Shown here in pieces: positions 36,901-45,281 of a stretch of DNA of 64,000 bases. Position 1 is the first letter of the stretch, and every line of letters starts with the position of its first letter. This stretch comes from Burkholderia sp. HI2500 (lineage in GTDB: Bacteria > Pseudomonadota > Gammaproteobacteria > Burkholderiales > Burkholderiaceae). Under the pieces are notes generated by a model, which ran no database searches, had not been told where the DNA came from, and was given only the letters and a program-made list of their open reading frames with translations. The translations under genes were made by a program, and so were the position numbers. The stretch spans positions 248,001 through 312,000 of the forward strand of contig NZ_NKFL01000004.1 of assembly GCF_002223055.1 (NCBI RefSeq). The letters run 5' to 3'.

Positions 36901-39900
36901 GTGATCGAGCCGCGTACCGCGACCTTCACGATCGAGACGCGCGACCGGATGTCCGATGGTGCATGGACGCTGAACGTGACGGGGCGGATGCTGGAAAGCG
37001 GCAACACGCTCGGCGATGCGAGCGTCGTGCCGTCCGACGCGCTCGATCGTCTGCTCGCGTTGCCCGCGGCCGACGGCGACACGCTGTATGCAAACACGGC
37101 GGCCATCGGCCTCAGCTACGGGCCGGCATTCCGCTGGGTCCGCACCGTGCGGGTCGCTGCGGATGACGGCGCGGCGCTGGCCGACGTTGCGGTGCCGGCA
37201 GCATGCGGCGACGCGCGGGCATTGTCTGCCTATCTGCTGCATCCGGCGCTGATGGACAGCGGGTTTCATCCGCTGTTCGCACTGCTTGCCGCGCACGCGC
37301 GCGAAGGCGAGCATCCGGCTTACGTGCCGGTGCAGATCGGCCGGGTCGACTATCTGCGCGGCGACACGGTCGAGCGGGTACTGGTGCGGATCGACCGCCA
37401 CAGCCCGCATTCGATCGTCGCGCATTTCGAATTCCTCGACGCGCGCGGCGCGATCGTCGCGCGGCTCGGCGCATGCCGGTTCCGGCGTGTCGACCTCGTC
37501 GGCCGCCGTCAGAACCTGCCCGCGCGCTTCGTCTACCGCCTTGAAGAAGTGCCGCTGCCGGGTGACGTCAATGCAGCCGGTTTGCCGGCCCCCGACGCGT
37601 TGCTCGCGCTTGCTGCCGCACGGCTCGATGCAGCCGGGCACGACGGCCGCCGGACGCAGCATCTGACCGAAATCCTGCCGCTGCTCGACGTGCTGGCGAG
37701 CCTCTACGCGCTCCGCGCGTTCGATGCGCTCGGCGCGTTCGGCGGGGCATGGCAGCCGGCGGCCGGGCGTGAGGCATTGGCCGCACGTCTTGCCGATATG
37801 CTGGTCGAAGACGGTCTCGCTCATCGCGATGGCGCGCTGCTCGTGCGCGACGACGCGGCGTGCGCGGCGTTGCCGCCGCTCGACGAGCTGTGGCGCGGGC
37901 TGCTGGCCGAATCGCCGGGTCACGTGGCCGAGCTGACGCTGCTCGCGCATTGCGGCGCGGCGTTGCCGGACGTGCTGAATGGCGCGAAGGACGGCGCCCG
38001 CCTGCTGTCGCCGACCGGCCACAGCCTGGTCGAACAACTCCTTGCCGCATCGCCGACGTGGCAGCACGTGCACGCGTTGCTGACCGCAAGCGTCGAGCAG
38101 GCAGTCGGCGCATGGCAACCGGCACGCCGGTTGCGTGTGCTCGAGCTGGGCGCGACGGACGGTGACGTGCTGCAGACGCTCGGCATGCATCTCGCGGCCG
38201 CGCGCTGCGATCACACAATTGCGGCGACTGCCGGTCAACTCGCCGGGTTCGACGCCGATGCGGAAGCGGCGGTGCGCACGGTTGCGTTGCAGTCGGGCGA
38301 GCGGTTGTCGCTGGCGGCCGACGAAGCCGGCCCCTACGACCTGATCGTCGCGAACCGCGCGTTGAGCGGCCGGCACGATGTGGCCGACGCGCTGAATGCA
38401 ATGCGGTCATGGCTGGCGCCGGGCGGATTGCTGCTGCTGGCCGAGTCGCGTCGCGGCCGTTTCTCCGACATCGTATTCGGCGCGCAGGCTTCGTCGACGG
38501 AAGCCGATGCGCCCGTGCCGCTGGCGCCGGCGGATCTCGATGCGGCACTCGAACGCGCGGGCTTCGTCGACGTCGTGCGGCACGTCGAGCAATCGCTCGA
38601 TCTGGACGGCACGCCGACGTTCGTCATCGCGCGCAACCCCGCGAGCGCCGTTGTCGCGCAACGCGGCGAGGAACCGAGCGATCTCGATACGCTTGCACGC
38701 AGCGAGCAATGGCTCGTCGTGCACGCACCGGATGCCGCCGGCAGTTTCGGCGGGCGGCTAGCCGATGCACTGGCGCGCGCGGGCTATCCGGCCGATATCG
38801 TCGACGTCACGCACGCGGCCGATGCGATCGCGTCGTTGCCGGCCGGGCGGCCGGCGCATGTCGTGTTCTGCGCGCCGGAAACGCCGCTCGCCGAATCGGC
38901 GACGGGCGATGGCCTGATGGCCGCGCAGCGTAACGGCGTGATCGCTCTTGCGGAACTCGTTCGCACGCTCGGTGCGCAGCCGAACGCGGCCACGCGGCTG
39001 ACCGTCGTCACGCGTGGCGGCGCGCCGTTCGCCGGGACCGCGAATGCGCATCCGGAACAGGCCACGCTGTGGGGTCTCGGTCGCGTGCTGGCGAACGAGC
39101 ATCCCGAACTCGCGTGCCGCCTGATCGACGTCGATCGAGCGGCGGACCGGATCCCTGACGCGCTGATTCGCGAGCTGACCGGCGCGGCGGTCGAGGAAGA
39201 AGTCGTCCTGGGTGCACACGGGCGGCAGGTGCCGCGTATGTTGACGGCCGCGCAGGCCGCGGCCCGCAACGATGGCGCGATCGCGCGTGCGGCCGTGCTC
39301 GCGTTCGACGCGCCGGGTTCGTTGCGCAATCTCGAATGGTTCGCGTTGCCGGAAAGCCCGCTGGGCGATGACGAGGTGGAGATCGAGCCCGTTGCCACCG
39401 GCCTCAATTTCCGCGACGTGATGTATGCGATGGGGCTCTTGTCCGATGAAGCAGTCGAGACCGGCTTCGCGGGCGCGACGATCGGGATGGAACTGTCCGG
39501 CCGCGTCGTGCGGGTGGGCAACGCCGTGACGGCATTCGCGCCGGGCGATGCGATGCTCGGCTTCGCGCCGGCTTCGTTCGCGACGCGCGTCAGGACGCGC
39601 GCGCAAGCGATCGCACTGAAACCCGAACGGCTGTCGTTCGAGGAAGCGGCGACCGTGCCGACCACGTTCTTCACCGCGTACTACGCACTCGTCGAACTCG
39701 CGCGTCTGCGCCGCGGCGAGCGCATGCTCGTGCACGGCGGCGCGGGTGGAGTCGGGATCGCCGCGATCCAGCTCGCGCGCCACTTCGGCGCGGAAGTGTT
39801 CGCGACGGCCGGCAGCGACGAGAAGCGCGAGTTCGTGCGTCTGCTCGGCGCGGACCACGTGCTCGATTCGCGCAGCCTCGCGTTCGCGGACGAGATTCGC

Positions 39901-41562
39901 GCGCTGACGGGCGGCCAGGGCATCGACATCGTGCTGAATTCGCTCGCCGGTGAAGCAATGGTGCGCAGCATCGATACGCTGCGGCCGTTCGGTCGTTTCC
40001 TCGAGCTCGGCAAGCGCGATTTCTACGAAAACAGCCATATCGGGCTGCGGCCGTTCCGCAACAACATCAGCTATTTCGGCATCGACGCCGACCAGCTGAT
40101 GGGGGCGCTCCCGGAGCTGACCGCGCGCCTGTTCGGCGAAGTGATGGCGCTGTTCGAGGCAGGCGTGCTGCATCCGCTGCCGTATCGCGCGTTTCCGGCC
40201 GAACGGGCGGAAGATGCGTTCCGCTACATGCAGCAGGCGCGCCAGATCGGCAAGGTGCTCGTGACCTATCCGTCCGGCACGCCGGCCCCGACGCGCGGCG
40301 TCACGCGCGCGGGTTCGCTCGCGCTCGATCCGCTTGGCACGTACCTGGTGGTTGGCGGCACGGGCGGGCTAGGTTTCGCGAGCGCGCGCTGGATGGTCGA
40401 GCGCGGCGCACGCCGGCTGACGCTGGCGAGCCGTTCCGGCGAGCTCGCTGCGGCCGCACGCGAGGAAGTCGAGCGCTGGCGCACGACGCTCGGCGTCACG
40501 GTCGATGCCGTGTCGTGCGATGTGACCGACGCCGCGGCGGTCGACGCGATGATCGATGCGATCGTCCGGCGCGGCAGTCCGCTCAAGGGCGTGCTGCATT
40601 CCGCGATGTCGATCGATGACGGCCTCGTGCGCAATCTCGACGATGCGCGCATGGCCGCGGTGCTCGCACCGAAGGTGGCCGGCGCGTGGAACCTGCATCG
40701 CGCGACGCGCGCGTTGTCGCTCGACCTGTTCGTGGTCTATTCGTCGGCGACGACCTATCTCGGCAATCCGGGGCAGTCGAACTACGTCGCGGCCAACACC
40801 TTCCTCGAGGCGCTCGTCGAACATCGTCGCGCGGCGGGATTGCCGGGCACGTTCATGGCCTGGGGGCCGCTCGAGGACGTCGGCTTCCTCGCGCGCCACG
40901 CGGATACGCGCGAGGCGCTGCAGTCGCGGATCGGCGGCGCGTCGATCACGTCCGACGAGGCGATGGTCGCGCTTGAACGCACGCTGGTCGCGGGCGCGGC
41001 CGGCGAGGCCGTGGTCCGGCTCGACTGGCACGCGGTAGCGCGCGGGATGCCGGCCGCGAAGGCGCGCCGGTATTCGCTGCTGCAATCGCACGCGAGCGGC
41101 GGCGATGCGCGCGATGGCGGCACGCAGTTGCGGGAAGAAGTGCTGGCGTTGCCGCGCGACGAAGCGATCGCGCTGGTGGCGCGGACGCTGCAGGCGCAGA
41201 TCGCGCGGATTTTGCACATGACGCCGGACCGCATCGCGCTCGACAAGTCAGTGCTCGACATGGGCATGGATTCGCTGATGGGGATGGAACTCGGCCTCGC
41301 GGTCGAGGAAGCGTTCGAGGTCAAGCTGTCGGTGATGGCGATTGCCGAAGGCGCGTCGGTGACGACGCTGGCCGGACGTATCGTCGATTCGATCGGCGCG
41401 TCGACCGATGCGGATGCCGGTTCCGCGACGGATGCCGCGCAGGAGGCCGTCGCGGCGCTCGCGGCGAAGCATGCGATCGACGGCGAAGCGCGCGCGATGC
41501 TCGATGCGCGGCAGGCGCCCGTGGCGGGCCAGGCGTCGCCGACGCTGGAGGTCGCGCGATGA
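33925..41562 (+). CDS. wcbR: Highly reducing type I polyketide synthase of the capsule locus
   Basis: A 2545-residue multidomain synthase. KS (1-420) has C174 in DTACSSS with H310 and H350. AT (about 537-850) has S638 in GHSVGE and YAFH, which predict malonyl-CoA. DH (about 905-1190) has H939 in DHVVDG and D1111 in HPALMDSGFH. A methyltransferase-like region (about 1370-1560) has a poor motif I (LELGATDGD). ER (about 1790-2115) has HGGAGGVGIAA. KR (about 2135-2320) has VGGTGGLG, an SS pair and Y2287. The ACP has S2450 in MGMDSLMG. No thioesterase is present, so the chain needs another release route, probably WcbT. The stop overlaps wcbS. Confidence 0.95.
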   Translation: MNSKIAIIGVACRFPGSANNLGDFWQLLRDERDAVTEIPADRFGTDFYQHPSKREPGKSYTFAAGVVDNIAGFDAAFFGISPREAAQMDPQQRLLLELAWEAFEDAGVRPADMRGSNCGVFVGAASMDYGNRNMDDLNVIDPYSATGNTLSIASNRVSYLFDLRGPSMSVDTACSSSLVALHQAVKALQSGEADVALAGGVNLLLHPFGFVSFSKASMLSPRGRCRTFDATGDGYVRSEGGAFVLLKPLDRALADGDTIHAVIAGSGVNSVGHSPGGISVPGAAAQASLLRSVYARAGIDPQSLAYLEAHGTGTAVGDPIEARALIDVVSGERPADRPLLIGSVKTNIGHLETASGMAGLLKAVLCLKHRAVPRSLHFVTPNPGIDFDGGRLRVVDRYMPLDAGDAPLTVGVNSFGFGGTNAHVVLTEAPAANEASAAAREPEPTQAKLSPLVLTARSANALGALAARYLTMLDNGGDWQALAAAAARRRQWLEHRAIVAPADVAEGRVALAALAQPAAEGLPACVATGQAPADAVRTALVLSGNGCQWVGMGNELYAENAVFRAALDDVDALWCADGSPSLVDVMRGGPGAEWLAGAGAEWLAATENAQPLLFAIQVGMIRVIDARGMRYDAAIGHSVGEIAAAWVTGALSLADAVRVIKIRSRAQAMTRGSGRMAAVGIGDAAARELIARHGLARRVEIAGINSPDAVTLAGELQGLQALEAALRGSGKFFQMLDLDYAFHSSHMDRIEPVVLAELASLRPQPGNGTFVSTVTGGALAGTELDARYWWRNIREPVRFGDGIAHLIEQGVRLFIEVSPHSILRTYVKQAFAAAGATGVALPTLKRDHGSAATLRQAILAAIAHGASVDPDRFAPGEARAALPSYPWQRDHFWLTPTVEGYGLVNRRREHPLLGYRLHEHAFAWENQLDPAKLPMLADHVVDGGVAFPGAGYVEMALAAARTFFDTPDAALENVEIRTPVVFQPQQAKLFRLVIEPRTATFTIETRDRMSDGAWTLNVTGRMLESGNTLGDASVVPSDALDRLLALPAADGDTLYANTAAIGLSYGPAFRWVRTVRVAADDGAALADVAVPAACGDARALSAYLLHPALMDSGFHPLFALLAAHAREGEHPAYVPVQIGRVDYLRGDTVERVLVRIDRHSPHSIVAHFEFLDARGAIVARLGACRFRRVDLVGRRQNLPARFVYRLEEVPLPGDVNAAGLPAPDALLALAAARLDAAGHDGRRTQHLTEILPLLDVLASLYALRAFDALGAFGGAWQPAAGREALAARLADMLVEDGLAHRDGALLVRDDAACAALPPLDELWRGLLAESPGHVAELTLLAHCGAALPDVLNGAKDGARLLSPTGHSLVEQLLAASPTWQHVHALLTASVEQAVGAWQPARRLRVLELGATDGDVLQTLGMHLAAARCDHTIAATAGQLAGFDADAEAAVRTVALQSGERLSLAADEAGPYDLIVANRALSGRHDVADALNAMRSWLAPGGLLLLAESRRGRFSDIVFGAQASSTEADAPVPLAPADLDAALERAGFVDVVRHVEQSLDLDGTPTFVIARNPASAVVAQRGEEPSDLDTLARSEQWLVVHAPDAAGSFGGRLADALARAGYPADIVDVTHAADAIASLPAGRPAHVVFCAPETPLAESATGDGLMAAQRNGVIALAELVRTLGAQPNAATRLTVVTRGGAPFAGTANAHPEQATLWGLGRVLANEHPELACRLIDVDRAADRIPDALIRELTGAAVEEEVVLGAHGRQVPRMLTAAQAAARNDGAIARAAVLAFDAPGSLRNLEWFALPESPLGDDEVEIEPVATGLNFRDVMYAMGLLSDEAVETGFAGATIGMELSGRVVRVGNAVTAFAPGDAMLGFAPASFATRVRTRAQAIALKPERLSFEEAATVPTTFFTAYYALVELARLRRGERMLVHGGAGGVGIAAIQLARHFGAEVFATAGSDEKREFVRLLGADHVLDSRSLAFADEIRALTGGQGIDIVLNSLAGEAMVRSIDTLRPFGRFLELGKRDFYENSHIGLRPFRNNISYFGIDADQLMGALPELTARLFGEVMALFEAGVLHPLPYRAFPAERAEDAFRYMQQARQIGKVLVTYPSGTPAPTRGVTRAGSLALDPLGTYLVVGGTGGLGFASARWMVERGARRLTLASRSGELAAAAREEVERWRTTLGVTVDAVSCDVTDAAAVDAMIDAIVRRGSPLKGVLHSAMSIDDGLVRNLDDARMAAVLAPKVAGAWNLHRATRALSLDLFVVYSSATTYLGNPGQSNYVAANTFLEALVEHRRAAGLPGTFMAWGPLEDVGFLARHADTREALQSRIGGASITSDEAMVALERTLVAGAAGEAVVRLDWHAVARGMPAAKARRYSLLQSHASGGDARDGGTQLREEVLALPRDEAIALVARTLQAQIARILHMTPDRIALDKSVLDMGMDSLMGMELGLAVEEAFEVKLSVMAIAEGASVTTLAGRIVDSIGASTDADAGSATDAAQEAVAALAAKHAIDGEARAMLDARQAPVAGQASPTLEVAR

Positions 41563-42476
41563 GCGCGCCGTCCGGGTGGGCGACGCGTCAGGGCACGCTG
41601 GCACGGCCGCTGGCGATCGACGGTCACGGGCTGCACACGGGGCGCCGGGTGGGTGTGCGGATCCTGCCCGGGCGTCCGGAAGAGGGCGTGACGGGCATCG
41701 CGTTCCGTCGCGTCGCGCAGGGGCGCACGCTCGCGACGCTGCCGGTCGATCCCGCGCTGCGCCGCGCGCAGCCGCTGTGCACGATGCTGCGCAACGCCGA
41801 CGGCGTCGGCGTTCGCACGATCGAGCATCTGCTCGCGTCGCTGCTTGCATGCGAGATCGATCACGCGATCGTCGAGATCGATGCGGAAGAAGTGCCGATT
41901 CTCGATGGCAGCGCCGCGCCGTGGGTGGACGCCATCCGCGCGTGCGGCCGTGTCGCGCTCGATGCGCCGAAACGCTTCATCCGCGTGCTGCGGCCCGTCG
42001 TCGTCACGGATGGCGACGGTGACCAGCGGCGCGAAATGCGGATCGAACCGGCGCCGCGTTACGAACTGAGCGTGCGCAACGACCTGCGCGGCTTCGGCGA
42101 CATGCACTGGGACGGGGCGCTGACACCGGCCGCGTTCGCGACCGAAATTGCGCCGTCGCGCTCGTATGGCCGCGTGAAGTGGGCCGTGCCCGCGATCGTC
42201 GCCGGTTATTTGCGCGGCGTGCCGATCCTGCGCGGCGCGCGGCCGTCGTGCACGGCGTCCATCGTCGGCAATCGCGTGCTGGGCGGGATGCGGCTGCCGG
42301 AGGAGTTCGTCCGGCATCGCGTGCTCGACCTGGTCGGCGATCTCGCGCTGGCCGGCGCGCCGCTGCTGGCGCGCGTGAGCGCATTGCGACCGAGCCACGA
42401 GATGAATTTCCGGCTGGTCGATGCGCTGCTGGCCCAACCCGACGCATGGCAGTGGGCCGAGTTTCCCGACGCGTGA
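41559..42476 (+). CDS. wcbS: LpxC-like zinc-dependent N-deacetylase paralogue
   Basis: A 305-residue homologue of UDP-3-O-acyl-GlcNAc deacetylase, normally the committed step of lipid A synthesis. The catalytic set is intact: E89-H90 in IEHLLASL, H253 and D257 in RHRVLDLVGDL (zinc ligands) and H280 in SHEMNFRLVDALL. The H253-D257 and H253-H280 spacings (4 and 27) equal those of E. coli LpxC H238/D242/H265. LDGSAAPWVDAI and RSYG are also family segments. It is coupled to wcbR by an ATGA overlap and lies just before wcbT, so it probably acts on a capsule-specific amino-lipid or sugar. It is unlikely to be the housekeeping lpxC, which usually sits in the dcw cluster. Confidence 0.88.
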   Translation: MSAPSGWATRQGTLARPLAIDGHGLHTGRRVGVRILPGRPEEGVTGIAFRRVAQGRTLATLPVDPALRRAQPLCTMLRNADGVGVRTIEHLLASLLACEIDHAIVEIDAEEVPILDGSAAPWVDAIRACGRVALDAPKRFIRVLRPVVVTDGDGDQRREMRIEPAPRYELSVRNDLRGFGDMHWDGALTPAAFATEIAPSRSYGRVKWAVPAIVAGYLRGVPILRGARPSCTASIVGNRVLGGMRLPEEFVRHRVLDLVGDLALAGAPLLARVSALRPSHEMNFRLVDALLAQPDAWQWAEFPDA

Positions 42477-42540
42477 CACCACGCTTTTTCATGATGCGCG
42501 GCGTAACATAGCGCCTTTTCGAGATATAGCGAAGGAAGCA

Positions 42541-43869
42541 ATGGCACTGGGAGAGCATCTTCGCCAGCAACTGGCTGCGAAAGCGCTGAAGCGACAACTG
42601 GAGCGCGCAACGGATGCGGCTGCGGCACCGGGCGTGCCGGGCACGCTGGCCGCGCAGACCGCATCGGCGCGCAGCCGCTTCGAATCGATGCCGCAGTATC
42701 AGCAGGTCCGGATCATGCGCGAGATGGGCGAGAAGCTGCGCGTCGACTCGCCGTTTTTCCGCGTGCATGAAGGCGTGGCCGGTGCGACGACGCAGATCGG
42801 CGGCCGCGAGTACCTGAACTTCGCGAACTACAACTACCTCGGCCTGGCCGGCGATCCGGCCGTGTCGTCGCGCGCGAAAGCCGCGATCGACCGTTACGGC
42901 ACGTCGGCCTCCGCGAGCCGGATGGTCGCGGGCGAGCGTCCGGTGCAGCGCGATCTCGAGCGCGCGCTGGCCGCGTTCTACGAGACCGACGACTGTGTCG
43001 CGTTCGTAAGCGGCCATGCAACGAACGTGACCGTGATCGGTGCGCTGTTCGGTCCCGGCGATCTGGTCGTCCACGATTCGCTCGCGCACAACAGCATCGT
43101 GCAGGGCGCGCAGCTGAGCGGCGCGAAGCGGCTGAGCTTCGCGCACAACGACTGGCAGGCGCTCGACGAACTGCTGTCGCGCGTGCGCCGCGAATACCGG
43201 CACGTGCTGATCGCGATCGAAGGGCTGTACAGCATGGACGGCGATTTTCCCGACCTGCAGCGTTTCGTCGACGTGAAGACGCGCCACGGTGCATTCCTGC
43301 TGGTCGACGAGGCGCATTCGCTCGGTGTGCTCGGCGCGACCGGCAAGGGCATCCGCGAGCACTGCGGTGTCGCGCCCGACCAGGTCGACATGTGGATGGG
43401 CACGATGAGCAAGACGCTGGCCGGCTGCGGCGGTTTCATCGCCGGCTGCCAGCCGCTGGTCGACATGCTGCGGCACCTGGCGCCGGGCTTCCTGTACAGC
43501 GTCGGGCTCGCGCCGACGCTCGCCGAAGCGTCGCTGGCCGCGCTCGAGCGCCTGCAGGCCGAGCCGGAGCGCGTCGCGCAACTGCAGGCGCGCGGACGGC
43601 AGTTCCTGACCGAGGCGCGCGCCGCCGGGCTGAACACGGGCACGAGCGCCGGGTTCGCGGTCGTGCCGGTGATCACGGGGAGCTCGCTGAAGGCCGCGCA
43701 ATGGGCCAATGCGATGTTCGACGAAGGGATCAACGTGCAGCCGATCTTCTATCCGGCCGTCGAGGAAAAGGCCGCGCGCCTGCGCTTCTTCATCTGCTCG
43801 ACGCATGAGCCGGAGCAGATCAGCCGGACGGTCGCCGTGTTGTCGCGTCTCGCGGGGCGCAGCGCGTGA
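42541..43869 (+). CDS. wcbT: Alpha-oxoamine synthase (PLP-dependent acyltransferase)
   Basis: A 442-residue fold-type I PLP enzyme of the alpha-oxoamine synthase family (serine palmitoyltransferase, KBL, BioF). Landmarks are NFANYNYLGLAGDP, YGTSASASRMVAGERPVQRDLE, ILVDEAHSLGVLG-type segment (VDEAHSLGVLGATGKG) and MSKTLAGCGGF with the predicted PLP lysine K291. A roughly 60-residue N-terminal extension precedes the core. These enzymes condense an amino acid with an acyl thioester and release CO2, and can offload acyl-ACP chains. Next to a PKS without thioesterase, that role is likely. ATG at 42541 follows AAGGAA. Its stop overlaps the GNAT start. Confidence 0.9.
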   Translation: MALGEHLRQQLAAKALKRQLERATDAAAAPGVPGTLAAQTASARSRFESMPQYQQVRIMREMGEKLRVDSPFFRVHEGVAGATTQIGGREYLNFANYNYLGLAGDPAVSSRAKAAIDRYGTSASASRMVAGERPVQRDLERALAAFYETDDCVAFVSGHATNVTVIGALFGPGDLVVHDSLAHNSIVQGAQLSGAKRLSFAHNDWQALDELLSRVRREYRHVLIAIEGLYSMDGDFPDLQRFVDVKTRHGAFLLVDEAHSLGVLGATGKGIREHCGVAPDQVDMWMGTMSKTLAGCGGFIAGCQPLVDMLRHLAPGFLYSVGLAPTLAEASLAALERLQAEPERVAQLQARGRQFLTEARAAGLNTGTSAGFAVVPVITGSSLKAAQWANAMFDEGINVQPIFYPAVEEKAARLRFFICSTHEPEQISRTVAVLSRLAGRSA

Positions 43870-44540
43870 CGCTGGCCGGTGCGTTCGCGCACGCGGTGCC
43901 GCGCGCCGGTGAGCGCGTGCGGTTTCGCGCGGCGGATGCGGATGATGCGGCTGCGTGCGGGCCGCTCGTGTTTGCGTCCGGCGTGGCCGAATTCGGGTTC
44001 TTTCTCGGCGAAAGCGATGCACGCGGCGTTGCGTTTTTGCAGCAGGCGTTTCGGTCGCGTTACGGGCGCTTCTCGTGGCGCCGGCATCGCGTCGCAGTCG
44101 CCGACGACGGCACCGTGCTCGCCGTGATGGCGATCCACGACGGACAGCAGACGATGTTCGACGATTTGCATGTCGTGTGGGCACTCTCGCGCTTTTTCGG
44201 CGTGCGCCGCACCATCGGCCAGTTGCTGCGCGGGCTGATCCTCGAAACGGAAATTCCGGCGCCGAAGCGTTCGCAGATCCTCGTCGCGCATTGCGCGACC
44301 GAGGAGCGTCAGCGCGGCACGGGGATCTTCAGCGCACTGTTTCGCGATGCGCTGGACACCGGCGCATTGCCCGCCAACGGCAGCCGCGAGGTCGTGCTCG
44401 ACGTGCTGACGCGCAACGTGCGGGCCCGCGCGTTATATGAACGGCTCGGGTTCACCGCGCTGCCGCGGCCGCGTGCACGGTCGCGTCGGCTGCCCGCCGA
44501 ACTCGATTCGATCCGGATGCGGTTGTCGCGCGATGCATGA
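43866..44540 (+). CDS. GNAT-family N-acyltransferase
   Basis: A 224-residue protein with GNAT features: a central beta-strand pair, CATEERQRGTGIFSALF as the acyl-CoA binding motif A (R/QxxGxG/A variant) and VLTRNVRARALYERLGF as motif B. The GTG start overlaps the wcbT stop, so it is the last gene of the coupled wcbOPQRST unit. It might N-acylate the amine created by WcbT, completing a ceramide-like lipid, or act on an amino sugar. Substrate is inference. Confidence 0.8.
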   Translation: MTLAGAFAHAVPRAGERVRFRAADADDAAACGPLVFASGVAEFGFFLGESDARGVAFLQQAFRSRYGRFSWRRHRVAVADDGTVLAVMAIHDGQQTMFDDLHVVWALSRFFGVRRTIGQLLRGLILETEIPAPKRSQILVAHCATEERQRGTGIFSALFRDALDTGALPANGSREVVLDVLTRNVRARALYERLGFTALPRPRARSRRLPAELDSIRMRLSRDA

Positions 44541-44684
44541 CGAGTACCCGGCCGTGCTGGCTACTTGCGCTGCGGTTCGAAGGCCGTTGCTGGACATGCG
44601 AGCAGTGCACGGCGAATGCTGGACCTTCCGGCACATCTACTCATGCGCCCCGGGGGGAATGAAAATCAGTCGGTTGCAGTGGCC

Positions 44685-45281
44685 TTAGCCGTTCAGCGGG
44701 AGCTTTCTGATGATTGCGGCCACGCACTCCAGGGGACCTGTCTCGGCTGTCCTGACGTGTACGTCGGGGGACAATGGCTTCTCGTAGCTCGACTCTATCC
44801 CCGTGAACTGCCGAATCGCTCCCTGCCTTGCCAATACATACAGGCCCTTCGGATCACGAGCCTCTGCCACTTCCAATGACACGTCGACGAAGACCTCGAT
44901 AAACGTGCCCGCAGTAAAGCGTTCACGGGCTTTAGCGCGCGCCTCGTGAAATGGCGAGATCAGTGCAGCAATGACGATGAGTCCGGCGTCCATCATCAGC
45001 CGAGCGACTTCGGCTGTGCGTCGGATATTTTCGTGTCGATCAGCATCGCTGAATCCGAGATCTTGGTTCAGCCCTTCGCGCAGGACGTCGCCGTCGAGCA
45101 AATACGTACGAAGACCACGGGCGTCAAGTTGTTCCTTCAACAGATTCGCCAGCGTGGATTTGCCTGCGCCGGAGACGCCAGTCAACCACACCACGAAGGC
45201 TTGATTCTGTTGCACACGAGGAAGTATGGATTGACTGCCAGATGATATAGCGGGCAGGTCATTATTATAATCTTGAATCAT
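44685..45281 (-). CDS. cysC: Adenylyl-sulfate kinase
   Basis: Phosphorylates APS to PAPS, the sulfate donor for sulfotransferases and sulfate reduction. The 198-residue protein has a Walker A loop GVSGAGKST at residues 35-43, LLDGDVLREGLNQDLGFSDADRHENIRR (APS-binding), LISPFHEAR, EVFVDVSLEVAEARDPKGLY and FTGIESSYEKP. It is a stand-alone kinase, convergent with the capsule operon. beta-Proteobacteria usually reduce APS directly, so a kinase beside a capsule locus hints at a need for PAPS in sulfation; a sulfotransferase-like gene lies at 55697. Confidence 0.95.
   Translation of the reverse strand: MIQDYNNDLPAISSGSQSILPRVQQNQAFVVWLTGVSGAGKSTLANLLKEQLDARGLRTYLLDGDVLREGLNQDLGFSDADRHENIRRTAEVARLMMDAGLIVIAALISPFHEARAKARERFTAGTFIEVFVDVSLEVAEARDPKGLYVLARQGAIRQFTGIESSYEKPLSPDVHVRTAETGPLECVAAIIRKLPLNG

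Noticed and set aside
33730..38376. 1548-codon open frame on the minus strand
   Set aside because: It lies opposite wcbR, has an Arg/His-rich composition with no known motif, and arises from third-position GC bias. The plus strand has complete PKS active sites.
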